Shown here in pieces: positions 12,907 to 24,177 of a stretch of 64,000 bases of DNA (position 1 is the stretch's first letter; each line of letters starts with the position of its first letter). The position numbers were made by a program, and so were the translations under genes. Origin of the DNA: Spinellus fusiger (Eukaryota > Mucoromycota > Mucoromycetes > Mucorales > Phycomycetaceae). The notes under the pieces were generated by a model, which had not been told where the DNA came from, ran no database searches, and saw nothing but the letters and a program-made list of their open reading frames with translations. Where the stretch lies: NCBI GenBank assembly GCA_025094145.1, contig JALLLS010000001.1:1-64000 (forward strand), in the 5' to 3' direction.

Positions 12907-14196
12907 ATGATTCTGGATCCTGGTAAGTAACTCACCTATACAGTTATCTTTTCCCTCCCTCCCTCCCTCCTTCTCTCTCTTTTGGCATATTACCATGTAG
13001 ACCTATTTGTTTGTGTTTCCACTGTGGTTAACTCATGTCATAACAGCTATCAGAAACTGGGTCTTGATTCCCATCATGGTGGTGATGGTGCTTGTTGGTG
13101 TTCTCCGACACTACATCACATTGCTTATCACAAGTGCACCCAAGACACCACAACTCAAGGCAATTCGTGAATCGTAAGTTTGAATACACACAACAACAAC
13201 TGCTAGGTCACGCATAAATGTTTTATGTGTATAGTGTTGCTCTTCATAGACTTAATTTCTTTTCCATCTTGTTTTGTACTATAGGAAGGCACTGTTACGA
13301 GGCATGCGACTAAGAACATCGGGCAATTGTATTCCGCACCATGCTTTTACTTCTCGAAAGGCTTATTTAGCTCATGCCTTTGAAGCAGGAAAGTACCTCA
13401 AGAATCCTGATGCCAACAAAGAAGGTGCTGCACCTGCCAATCCAATGACGGATCCTGACATGATGGAGGGAATGATGGAGGGAATGAAGAAGCAGATGAT
13501 GAATATGGTGCCTCAGATGTTGATTATGGGATGGATTAATTTCTTCTTTCAAGGATTTGTTGTGAGTATGTATTCCATAATGAAACCAAGGGTAGTAAAG
13601 TAATAGTAGTAATAGTAGTAGTAGTGGTGGTGGTAGAGCGTTTACTTATAGCCTATATGACCATTCTTATAGTTAAGCTGCCTTTCCCTCTGACACCTCG
13701 TTTCAAAACAATGCTCCAGAGTGGTGTGGATACCCGTGATATGGATGTCACCTGGGTATCCTCTCTCTCTTGGTACTTCTTGAATTTGTTTGGTCTTGGC
13801 AGTGTGTTTGCTCTGATTCTTGGTGATAACAATGGTGGGTCTCTTATTTCTGTCTTGGATCCAGACACTTAGCCTACTCACTTATTTGATTCTTATTTAG
13901 CTGCTGGTGTTGATATGGCAGCCATGGGAGGTATGCCAGGCGCGATGCCAGGTGTTGGACAGCCAGGTCAGCAACAGGACTTTAATAAGCTTTTTTTGGC
14001 CGAGAAGGAGAATATTTTGATTACCCCTCATGTTTGGGATTTGGACACTGTAGAGGAAAGACTCTTACAGAAGTACGGAAAGATCACCAAGCAGACCAGT
14101 GCATCTGATTCATCTTTACGTTCCAAGGGAGATCAAGAAATTCGAGAAAAAGTCAAGGCTATTCAACGAAAATCACCCAATATAAAACGTCGTTAA
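12907..14196 (+). CDS. EMC3: ER membrane protein complex subunit 3
   Basis: EMC3 is an Oxa1/YidC-superfamily subunit of the ER membrane complex, which inserts tail-anchored and multipass proteins. Five exons, 12907-12922 (16 nt), 13047-13173, 13285-13565, 13673-13834 and 13901-14196, join in phase to 293 residues, a little longer than human EMC3. Hallmarks are an N-terminal membrane segment after [10 protein letters not shown], a Met-rich cytosolic stretch ([20 protein letters not shown]), [11 protein letters not shown] and [20 protein letters not shown]. The exon 3 donor is taken as GTATGT at 13566, not the GTGAGT four bases upstream, because only that keeps the KLPFPLT block in frame. A Gly/Met/Pro-rich insert follows the last membrane segment. 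The gene ends convergently with the protease gene, 182 bp apart; AATAAA-type signals lie at 14231-14252. Confidence 0.95.
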
Positions 14197-14378
14197 TCAA
14201 CCAAAAGAGATCATTACTTCCTTCTTTCTCACAATAAACAGTAAACAATAAAAGGTGGACAGTGGTAATTATAGTTTATTATTGTTATGATAGTAGGGAC
14301 AAGCTAGATAAAGGCTAGTGTTGTCGTTATGGTGTCGTTTCTTTTGTTTTCTTTTGGCTACAAAAAAAGGAAGATCGA

Positions 14379-15732
14379 TCACTTGGATAGTGCAAACCCA
14401 ACACGAGCATTATCATAGTCAAAGACAGAATAATAGTTCTTCAAGAAAATGTCCCCCAAAATAGCAACATTCATGTTGGCACCACTGATGCCTGAATAAC
14501 ACAGCGTACTATTGCTGTCTGGATTCTTTTCACGGAGAATGTTAGAGACAGAAAATCCAAAATCATGGCCACCCATATTGAACTGAATGTTGGTAGAATC
14601 ATCTTTCTTATCACATGGAATTAACCATCCGTATAGGTTATCAAATATAGCGCCTCGGATACCTTTGTGAATACCATTGCATAAATCTACGGGGATAATG
14701 ATTTCGGTAGTGCCAGTATCAACAATAGCAGCCACAGGAGTACTCATCAAGGGCTGGCCATTTACTAACACATTGGAGAGACTCACTTGCCAGTATCCTT
14801 GGGTAGTGACAGGAACGTACTTGAGCTCACCTTCGTAGCGTGCTGGGTTGCTTCCACCAAATGTCTACAAAGACAAGCATCAGTAAAAGAATTTCTGTGC
14901 ACATTTGTATATTTATACAATTGGCTTACAATCTCTCCAATCTCAGGATCTTCTGTTCGTGCAATCCAGAAACTAACAATAGCTTGGTTGATCACACCTT
15001 GTCTTTGCATGGACTGAGTCACTGATGTGACCTGTTTTGAATTCGAAATAGAGGGAAAGGCAAGACCGAAAATCCCATCAGCATCTGTGTTTTTCTCAAA
15101 GGAAACAGATTCCGTGATGACCAGACCAATAGTTTGGTTGACAGCATGGAAATTGTCAATGGAGATAACATCTCTACCAGTGACACCAAAAACACGCGAG
15201 CCATCACCATAGCCAATTGTCCATTCACTGCTAGTGTTTAATGAATTGAAAGTGCTAGAGCTGTTGGCGTTGAACAGATTATGGGTACCACAGCTTGTGC
15301 ATTCACTATAGGGAACCCAAAGATCCGAACTTCCCGTATCAAAGTTCACTTGGAAAATTTGTGGAGGGGTTCCTATGCCAATGGTACCGACATACTTGAA
15401 CTTATAAGCAAACATAAGTAATACATATCTTACCTCTACATCTATATTGACACTCTTAAGATTGATAGTACCCGATCCATCAACACTCAATGCACTCTTT
15501 ACAAATCCACTGCGAAGATGAGTATACTTTGCAACTGTATTTTGAACATGAACATCTGTGTTTTTGACTTTTCCATTGTTTCTTGCCAAGGGAATACTAA
15601 GTCAAAATAGATTCATTAGTCAAATGCATGTATTAATAAAGTACTTTACTGTGTCATTCTTGCTTCTCCAAATGTAACATAGTTTTGAAGCCAAAGAACA
15701 GCACATGTGATGCTCAATAGATTGGACTTCAT
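14379..15732 (-). CDS. Secreted pepsin-like aspartic protease
   Basis: Family A1 peptidase of 398 residues. Exons on the minus strand are 15732-15650, 15596-15434, 15394-14930 and 14864-14379. A signal peptide (residues ~1-23, MKSNLLSITCAVLWL) is followed by a propeptide starting HIPLARNNG. The mature region has YVGTIGIGTPPQ, the first catalytic site FDTGSSDLWVP, the flap tyrosine in TIGYGDGSRVFG and the second site AAIVDTGTTEIIIP. It is related to the mucorpepsin/rhizopuspepsin type by architecture. Intron 2 is only 39 nt, a multiple of three and free of stops, so its retention would add 13 residues just before the mature fold without breaking the frame. The true splice is chosen because it restores the conserved D-V-E-Y-V-G start. 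Confidence 0.94.
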
Positions 15733-15828
15733 GTTTCGATAATAAATATACAATGAGTTGAAGAGATAAGAGATGTTTGTAATATTCTTATATCGTTCTA
15801 AAAGTAAAACGTAAAAGAAAATTAATAG

Positions 15829-15841
15829 TTTATATATATAT
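15829..15841 (-). promoter_or_regulatory. TATA-like element of the protease gene
   Basis: On the minus strand the sequence reads TATATATATAAA about 100 nt upstream of the protease start codon at 15732. Position and sequence fit a core promoter, but this is inference from composition in an AT-rich region. Confidence 0.35.
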
Positions 15842-17067
15842 CAAACAAATAGGTTGCCATGGGTTTATGTCCAATAAAGAATTTTGGCCTTTTCAATAGG
15901 AAAACCTATTAAAAAAGGATAGGAAGAAATAGAGGAATGATGCAATGGATTTGTTTCAATACTATGTTCTATAGCATGAGGATTATTACTATTCCCCATT
16001 CTCCTTGGGTATATCTTTTTCAACATTCTGTATTGAAAACAAAGCTCAAATCAGTACTAAGAAGCATGTAGATTATACTTTATCTTGAACAGATATACAT
16101 CATTTCTTTGTTATAAAGATATTTAAAAATATTTATCCTTGGGATGGTCTCTTACAAACCTTAGTCATAATAATAAATATGAAATATATTTCACCCTTGT
16201 CATATTCTGTAGAAACAAACATCGAGAGGATAATAATAATAATAATAGAATATTCTATGAAACAATACCATCTCTAGTTAATTCGATTATTCAAGTAAAG
16301 AAGTATTACATAAATAGGTAGATGACACTATAAAAAATGAAGTACTGTGTCCATCTACATGGGTGATGAAGTTCTCTCTGTAGCCAATGGTATCAAATGT
16401 ATGCATTTCTAGTGCTAAAAATGTAACATTTATGCATGATTTACGTTTTGAAAGTCATTGTATTACCATTAGAGTAATGAAGTATCTTAATACCAATACG
16501 AGTTGAATACTTATCTATACACTTATGGATAAAAGTACATTTGAAACAAGTCCATTTATTTAGAATGTAAATCAGAGACCTATATATCATTGAACGGAAT
16601 CAGGTCAGTCATTCTAAAAGGCATTGCTGTCTTCATAAGCACTCTATTTAGTACACCAAGCAATGTTATAACACAAACATACAACTTGTGGTTTTCTAAT
16701 TCTTCACTACATCTCATTCTCTGACGCATGCTTAACAAGTAGACTTTGATGGATTCTTATTCTTTATTATCTTGTTGCCTGTTTTTTTAACTTGTATTTA
16801 TCATTATTCTATTTTTCATAGTATTCATAAAATACATCTACGTGAGTTTTTCCCCACATAATTTATCATTATCCAATCCTGCCTCTCTTCCCCTCTTTTT
16901 ATGGAAGAAAGAGAGAAAGAATTAATATGAGAGAATAGCTTTCTATCTTTCTCTTCTCCATTGTCAGTAGTTGTACTTGAACATCTCAATAACTCAATAA
17001 TTACACATAGTTATCGCTGACTGCTGCTTAATTGTATAGTGTCCACTGAGACCTGCTCAGTTGTATC
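15842..17067. other. Intergenic, no gene seen
   Basis: AT-rich region between two minus-strand genes. It would contain the upstream region of the protease and the 3' flank of the RING gene. Only short random open frames and a small AAT run at 16231-16248 are seen. Confidence 0.5.
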
Positions 17068-19466
17068 TTAATCTAATTCATCCATACTGTTTCTTGATTC
17101 ACAACGAGAAATATTTGTGGTAAAAAGAGAGGCATCATGATACCATGTGGCTGACTCTGTAGAATGCCCTCTTGCCATGGAACGAAGAGATGCTGGTGTG
17201 GGGATAGGGGTGAGAACAGGTATAGAGGCCAATCCTATACGTGAAGTAAAAGGAGCAGTCAAGGAGTTTGTCGATGATGTGTGTGCTATACGATATACAC
17301 CCGTCTGAAGTTCCTGGTCTGGGTATTCTTGTTCTCGAGAAGCATACTGAGATCTATACGTGTTGGGCAGAGGAGTTCTTCCCCACAGATTGGGATCTGG
17401 AGTCAAGTGAGATGTGCACAGAGTGAAGCGGCTGATAGAATAAAGTAGAGAGAAAAGATAGATATATATAAGGTATCATGAGCAGGTCTATATTTTCTAT
17501 CAGAGAGTAGTTTACCATATTGGACAGGTGCCATTCAATGCAAGCCATTGTCGTATACATATATCATGATATTCGTGCTGACAGGGCATTTGGGCTAAGA
17601 TGGTACCTATTTCCACTCCTTCTTGGCAAATGGTACACTCTATTTCCTCTCCTAGAATATAACCCACCTTATCAATCTACCCGCTATGAATCTAATTTTC
17701 CCCCTATAAGTTTAAGGCTGCTTACCTTTATCTTCTATACGAATAATGCGCCGTCTGAGATTATTGATAGCATCAGCAGAGGCAGGTATGGGCCGTACAC
17801 TGTTATATAGATCCAATTGTTGCATTAGCTACCTATTTTCTTTGGTCTCTCGGATCTATTCTTACCTCGTCGAAGAATCTTCTTCCTCATGGACTTGGCT
17901 AGTACTATTATCGACGTGTACTCTTTGTTACACAATTAAGCCAAAGTATATCAATGATAGACTTACACTCTAGCATTCTCACCAAACCATTGACTACGAC
18001 GACGTATCCATTCTCTCTCAATAGACACAAGATCCCCATGATCCAAGAAATCCCGATCTCTTCTCTCTCTCCTCCTATCAATATCTGTAAAAGAGAGTGC
18101 GGGATGAGAGTGTGCAAATACATTTAGTTGATCGTCTTCTTCTAATGTGTCTCTTCTATTCATATTTGCAAATGATAGCATCGGACCAGGGGTAATAAAT
18201 GAATTTAAAAGATACTCTTCATCACTGGCATGAAGAGAGTAAGGCAAGTCAGCACCATCCATATCTAGATGATGGGTAACATCATGCATATCACTATCAC
18301 TGAATAGACTCTCTCCATCATATTCTTCTTCTCCTGCTAGTAATTCGATTTCATCCATTTCACTGAGGGTATAGTTATGTGAGTATCTGTCACTGGTATC
18401 TGTGTCTGATACTTCCAGAGTAGCAAGGAGACTTGTGTCAGTATCACTATCGTCTCGGGATAAGGCAGAAAGACAGGCGGCAGTAAGTAATGCTTCTTGA
18501 TGATCATCTGAAGCCTCACCATCACTATGAAGTCTGTCCAAGCTTAGATCAGATTCCAGATCATCTGAAGAAGCATACAGGGGAAGATTGCTGTTGTTTT
18601 GTGAATTAGAGGTGTCTCTCAATGATCTATCGTTTTCATCGTCGTCTTCATCATATAGATCACTACCAGAACCATTGGAATAGGTCATTGTGTAGTAGTG
18701 TTCTTCTGCTAGACTAGGTGAAAGCACTCTATTTGTAGTGCTAGCCTCATCGTCGTCGTATTCATCTTCATCATCATCGTCGTCATCGTCATCGTCGTCG
18801 TCATCGTCGTCGTCATCTTCACTGTCCTCATCATTATACATCTCACTACCAGAGCCACTGGAATAAGTCGTCCCATAGTAATGTTCTTCTGCTAGACTAG
18901 GAGAGAGTACTCTATTTGTGGTACTGGCCTCATCCTCATCATAAATATTACTGCTGGAATCATTCGAATACCTCACTCTATTGTAATGTTCTTCTGCTAG
19001 ACTAGGCAAGAGTGTTTGGTGAGTGAATTTGTTTCTACTACCATTGCTGGTACTGTTCTCAAGAGAAGAGCTCTGTGATGAGGCCAAAGTGTAGTTGTTA
19101 TGCCGTTGTCTAGAGTGATTCTGTCTTAATATGTTTCTGACATAATGTTCTTCCCACTCTGCTTCCACACCAGAAGGCCCTGCTAATGTAGTGTCCAAGC
19201 GCTGAGTAAGATCCTTAAGGTCTGACTCGTAGTCATCAGAGTTATAAGTGGCCTGACTTATACTACCCCCTTTGCTCTCGTTGTCATTGTCGTTGTTGCT
19301 GTCCAAGTCCGTTGCCAACTGATGACAATGATGACACACCATTAGCCCCTGGATACCACTATAAACACACCTCTTTAATGTACTGAGATTGACAGTAAAT
19401 ACATTTCAGGTTGATTCTGCCAATAGCATGGGTCTGTGCATTACACACGTAACAATAGCATTGCAT
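17068..19466 (-). CDS. RING-H2 E3 ubiquitin ligase (RNF126/115 type)
   Basis: Six exons on the minus strand, 19466-19371, 19318-17967, 17904-17866, 17799-17726, 17651-17516 and 17431-17068, join in phase to 686 residues. The N-terminus is a four-cysteine zinc ribbon (CYCYVCNAQ, then CIYCQ). A RING-H2 near the C-terminus reads ECTICQEGVE, QMPCQHEYHDICIRQWL and GTCPICRF; the last cysteine is created across an intron. This zinc-ribbon plus RING order is that of RNF126/RNF115/BCA2-type ligases acting in protein quality control and endosomal sorting. Between them lies a ~400-residue acidic low-complexity insert. It has three imperfect repeats around PSLAEEHY and an unbroken run of about 18 aspartates (plus strand ~18775-18825). 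Upstream exons, if any, are not resolved: an acceptor-like site precedes the chosen ATG. Confidence 0.87.
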
Positions 19467-19520
19467 TGCCTGTAAATGGGGGAGATTCACAAGGAGAAGG
19501 GCTTTAACTTAATTTTCTTT

Positions 19521-21868
19521 TACACACCAGGAGATTTGGCTGGCCTTTAAGCGGTGATTTATTTTTCCTTTTACATACGCAAAAACGCACCTTTTATGGA
19601 AATATGTTTAAAATCAAAAGGTTTGCAAGTATCCAAATTATTATTTTCTTTTTATGGATACCTCAATATCAAATTGTATTATCAGTGGAATATATTGTTT
19701 ATGAATAATATTGTTTATAATAATAATATAGCTACTGCCAAAGTTTATTCCCTGAAGAAATAGAATCCACACACTAAAGGCCCTGTGGTTTGTTATTGGG
19801 AGATAGATAGCTATGCTTAAGAGTATACCCTAAACATTATTGACATTGTAGAAGACCACCTGAGACTGACTTGAGAAAGAGTCTTAACTTATCTAATAAC
19901 AGAAGAGTGTATTAGTAATAACTCAATCAAGAGAGATAGTATGCTTACCTTGTACTTAATACTTGTCTTGAGAATAATAAGCCATATATCATCTATTGGA
20001 AGAAGAGTCAGTACTATGTCTTGTGGAATACAATGAGCTCAAGCCCAGATGAAGACACTGCTTACCTTTTTATCACTAGAATAGTCTTTGGTGGTATATA
20101 AAACTTTTTTCTATTGTTTCTCTTTGTTAATAATGGCACATTACCTTGCTTATTTATGCTCATCTTGACGAGTACTTGAGTATCAAATTGTATAGACAGT
20201 GTTGGAAATAACAAAAGGAGGGGATTATCAAAACAGATAATAGTTTTTCTTTCTCTATTATGATGTATTACACTTTTGCCTCTTCTTTCCTACAATCAAG
20301 TCAAACAATTCACACTCTATTTGCCTTAGGTCTAAAGAACAGTATTAGAAATAATATCTTGTTTTCACTAAGTGCTATTGTTAATACCAGTTACAATGAG
20401 ATAGTTGTTGAAGTGATTATGACTATTGAGTCAATGTTTATACTAGTTTGCTATTTATTTCTTTTTTTACTATGAATTTAATGAGATTTTATTATCGTAT
20501 AGTTTTGATCCTTATAGCTTAAAGATATATATAAAAGTAGCCTCAAAATCCATACTATGTAACTTTGTAAAATATATCTTTTATTCTGTAATAAAGAGTA
20601 CTAAGGTTATCAACAGGACCACTAGAGAGATGAATCTGTAGTTGTTTGGTCTCTAGCAGAGACGAAAAAATAGAATTTGGATACAAAGGCTGGTCTAGGG
20701 AAATCAAAGAGGGTACATGAACATGAACAGGAACACAACATACGATTTGATCACAACGGGTAACTAGGCAACTGTTCTTTAAGGAATTCTTTTCTTTCTA
20801 AAATGTTGTTGTAGTCTGCATTGCTTTGGTGGTTCTGATTAAGCAAATGACTTGTGAAGCTTCGTTTTTTTATCTTCTACTCGAATATTAATACCTGCTA
20901 ATTACACTGTCTGCTGTTCTTCATAACTTCTATCCTTTTTATTTTGTTTGCCTTTGTCTGGCATATAAACCAACAGTTGTGATATGGTGAGTATATGTTT
21001 ATTATGTCTGACATGTTAGTCAGTTTCTATTTTATATTCTTTTATTTTAATAAACCCAGTGAATCCGTTACAAAGGCAAAGGCAAAGGCAGGAAGAAGGT
21101 GCCAGTGCAAGGATAATACGACACACACAGATAGAGTGCATTAATACATTTTGAACTAATTATTTTTACTATTATTTTATTAGTGAGAAGGGGTATTGGC
21201 ACCTAAGAATATTGGAGTATGATCCTACCAAGCTGCCAGTCGTTGCTTATGGCACAGGAATAAAGGTAAAATATCCTGCCAAGTTCAAAGGCCATCGTGT
21301 TGGTTTGACGAGAGTTTTATATCAATCATTGAAAAAGAGACAAAAGGGTGGAGATCTTCTTGTGGTTGATGTCGATGAGTTCCTTACATCAAAGGTAAAT
21401 GTGATTGATCTCTTACCCAATATGAATAGCTCTTTTAACAGTTACTCTGTTTTATTTTATTTTGTTGTTCTCAAGAGCTACCACACTTATAACACAAATA
21501 GCCTCACTGTAATATTCATAAATTTCAACAGTATCCACGCTTGCCAAAGTTATGGAGTTGTTTGGAACAGAGATGTGAGTACATCAAAGAATATCTATAC
21601 AATTGCAGAAGAGTGTTTAAAGGGTCACTACAGACCAGTTCCTTTCTGTCGAGAAGAATAGATATTTGTATTCATATTATATATCACCACATCGAAAGTG
21701 GTTTCCTATGGGATTCAGATATTTATAGGTAAATTATAATAATAATCTTTATTTAAAAACTAACATGAATACATCTCACTTTATTTTTGCTCTTTTTCAA
21801 ATCGATGTGTCATTTTTAAACAGTTGTATTTCGTCTGTTTTTATATCTTAAAGATCTCCTGGCGTGTA
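19521..21868 (+). mobile_element. TIR transposon carrying Fanzor remnant, copy 1
   Basis: The element starts TACACACCAGGAG at 19521 and ends with the inverted form, CTCCTGGCGTGTA, at 21868. TA at both borders suggests a TA target-site duplication as in Tc1/mariner-type elements. The first ~540 bases (19521-20060) and the last ~450 bases are shared with two shorter copies at 23298-24177 and 46940-47946 (both in the opposite orientation). The middle ~1.35 kb occurs only here. The right half holds the C-terminal part of a Fanzor (TnpB-like) protein on the plus strand, and the last ~200 bp between its stop and the TIR are conserved in all three copies. No transposase frame is recognisable. Confidence 0.8.
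21185..21660 (+). pseudogene. Fanzor (TnpB-like OMEGA nuclease) C-terminal remnant
   Basis: After an acceptor-like site near 21183 the frame reads YWHLRILEYDPTKLPVVAYG, then KGHRVGLTR, then VVDVDEFLTSK. A GT-AG intron from 21394 to ~21475 leads to HTYNTNSL, HACQSYG and VVWNRDVSTSKNI. The order TSK, zinc-ribbon cysteines, then NRDV(N/S)xSKNI is the C-terminal signature of TnpB/Fanzor nucleases; the Asp of RDV is the RuvC-III catalytic residue. In this copy two zinc-ribbon cysteines are changed (SYH and CQSYG instead of CxxC) and no N-terminal RuvC-I/II region is readable, so it is most likely inactive. Copy 3 keeps better-preserved residues (ACQSCG and NRDVNASKNI). Confidence 0.75.
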
Positions 21869-22192
21869 ACATGCTACATAATAAGAGTTCAAGTTTTACG
21901 ATAAAATAAAAAGTGTCTACACTTGTTTATGACGTAGTACTGTGTAAGCATTGCCTTTTTCTATGCCATCTCTGCCCTCTCACCCACCTACCCTCCCAGT
22001 AGTAAAGCAAAGAGAGTGAAGTTCAAAGTCCATGCTTACGACACAAGTCACGGGATGTCTAACAGTCTCTCTCTCTCTCTTTCTCTTTAAACCCTCACTA
22101 CATTCTCCTTCTTTCTCTTTACGAGTGTGTCTATGAAAAATACAAATAGAGTATATATCTGTAGCCAGTAGATAGGCCAATAGAAGAGATAT

Positions 22193-22988
22193 TTAATTGG
22201 AGAGAACAAGAGTAACAAAATCTATAACAGAGATGTTTAAGTAGTCAAGCCAATAAAAAAACAATATAATAAACACAGTAGTGTGATCTCTTACCGACAT
22301 AGTTGATACGACCATCCTTGCCGACTTGCACTTCCTTGAGCAGTTCATCGACTTCTTCATCCGTCAGTTTCTCACCGAGGTTTGTCAGGACTACACAATA
22401 AGCACGGTTGATAGTGTTGGGGGTCGGGCTTACCATAACGGAGTTCTCCTGCTGAAATAAAGCCGTCGCCTTCTTTGTCAAACACTTGGAAGCCCTGAAT
22501 GAACTCTTGGGAGGAACCAGCAGGGCGGAATCCATCAGGACGAGTGAGGATGGTAAGGAAGGTACCAAAGTCAATGTCCACCTCTGTTGCTATGGTGAGT
22601 CCCCCATCCTACAAGTGTCCTTTGCTGTCCTTACCCTGTTTATCTGATCCACCCACAGACTTGACCAATTCACGCACTTCAGCCTGTGTAGGGTTCTGTC
22701 CAAGGCCTCTCAATAAATCACCAAGGTTGTTGGAGGACACAGTGCTGTTTCCCTTTTTATCATAGAGAGAAAAGGCCTCTTTCCACTCTAAACACAGCCG
22801 TCAGCTTCCACCTTCTTTCTCTGCTCTTCTTCCTTGTGCCAGATAGAAGATAGCGGTGACTTACCATCAAGTTGTTCCTGAGTAGGCTGGTTCTAATACA
22901 ACCAAAGGTTATTTATTGGTCAAGACCCTCCTCTTTTTTCTTTCTTTCTTTCTTTTCTGTCTCTCTTCTCACTTACAGAATGACTCAT
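22193..22988 (-). CDS. cdc4: Myosin essential light chain, Cdc4/Mlc1 type
   Basis: An EF-hand protein of 157 residues in six exons: 22988-22977 (12 nt), 22892-22865, 22787-22635, 22589-22434, 22390-22295 and 22221-22193. All junctions are in phase. It resembles fission-yeast Cdc4 and budding-yeast Mlc1, light chains of the cytokinetic myosin. Hallmarks are [73 protein letters not shown] and the C-terminal [13 protein letters not shown]. The third EF-hand loop ([12 protein letters not shown]) keeps acidic residues at positions 1, 5 and 12, so it could still bind calcium, whereas the first is degenerate. The first exon encodes only MSHS. The upstream region (22989-23297) is purine/pyrimidine-skewed, with a GA-rich run at 23008-23060. 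Confidence 0.95.
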
Positions 22989-23297
22989 CGTAATTTATAT
23001 GTATAAGAGAGGAAAAGAGGGGGAAAAAAAGAAAAAAAAAAGAGAGAAACGGAAAGGAGAAGAAAACGCGGGATTCCATCTTTTCCACCTGAGCAAGTGA
23101 TTCATCGCGTCTTCGAATGGAGCGGGGTGTCAAAGAGAAGTAAGAGCACCCAGAGTCATTGGCTCACGTGTTCAGAGTGGCTGTTGCTGAACTCATTTGA
23201 AAGGGGATAGGAGGAAGGGGAGTTGGGAATGGGATTGCCTCTTTTCTGATAGGCAGAGAGGGGATTTCTAGTGAGGGAGTAGGGCAGAATAGGCACA
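22989..23297. other. Upstream region of light-chain gene
   Basis: About 310 bases between the light-chain start and transposon copy 2. It contains a GA-rich run on the plus strand (CT-rich for the gene), as is common in fungal promoters and leaders. No gene is seen. Confidence 0.45.
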
Positions 23298-24177
23298 TAC
23301 ACACCAGGAGGTCTTTAGGATATAAAAGGAAATAGTCAAACTACAATTGTTTAAGAAATGACATAGATTTGAGGAGCAGAAGTAAATGAAGAAGTATTCA
23401 TGTTAGTTTTTAAATAAAGATTATTATTATAATTTACCTGTAAATATCTGAATCCCAAAGGAAACCACTTTCGATGTGGCGATATGATATGATATGAATA
23501 CAAATATCTATTCTTCTCAACAGAATGGAACTGGTCGGTGGAAACCCTTTAAACACTCTTCTGCAATTGTATAGATATTCTTTGATGTACTCACATCTCT
23601 GTTCCAAACAACTCCATAATCTTGGCAAGCGCGGATATTGTTGAAATTTACTAATATCTCAGTGAGGCTATTTGTGTTATAAGTGTGGCAGATCTTGAGA
23701 ACAAAAATAAGAGTAACTGTTAGAAGAGCTTTTCATCTGGGCTTGTGCTCATTGTATTCCACAAGACACCTATTGTATTATTATTAGGCAAGTAAAGACT
23801 CCTTTCAACTCAGTCTCAGGTGGTCTTCTGTACTATCTAGGGTCTCTAAGGTATACTCCTGAGCATAGTTATCTATCTCCCAAGGATAAAGCACAAGGAT
23901 TTTAGGGCATATATTCTATAACTGTGAGGGAATGCACTTGGGCAGTAGCTACAGTCATACTATAGTATTATCTATACTATTAAAATAAACAATTTTATTC
24001 ATAAACACCTCTATTGATAATACAATTTGATAGTGAGATATCCATAAAAAGAAAATAATAATTTAGATAATTGCAAACCTTTGATTTTAAACATATTTCC
24101 ATAAAAAGTGCGTTTTTGCGTATGTAAAAGGAAAAATAGATCACCGCTTAAAGGCCAGAAAAATCTCCTGATGCGTA
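23298..24177 (-). mobile_element. Fanzor-derived TIR element, deleted copy 2
   Basis: An 880-bp copy in the opposite orientation to copy 1, bounded by TACACACCAGGAG at 23298 and CTCCTGATGCGTA ending at 24177. It joins the left ~430 bp of the family directly to the Fanzor 3' exon (minus strand, about 23720-23510), skipping the ~1.35 kb middle present in copy 1. The remaining coding piece reads CHTYNTNSLTEILVNF, CQDYG and VVWNRDVSTSKNI, with a premature stop in the tail. Copy 3 has the same join, so this is a deletion-derivative subfamily and not an independent decay. Confidence 0.8.

Noticed and set aside
21040..21120. GKGKGRKK-like small exon before the Fanzor exon
   Set aside because: A short basic frame follows an acceptor-like site, but no start or family could be supported; simple repeat AAAGGC explains the pattern.
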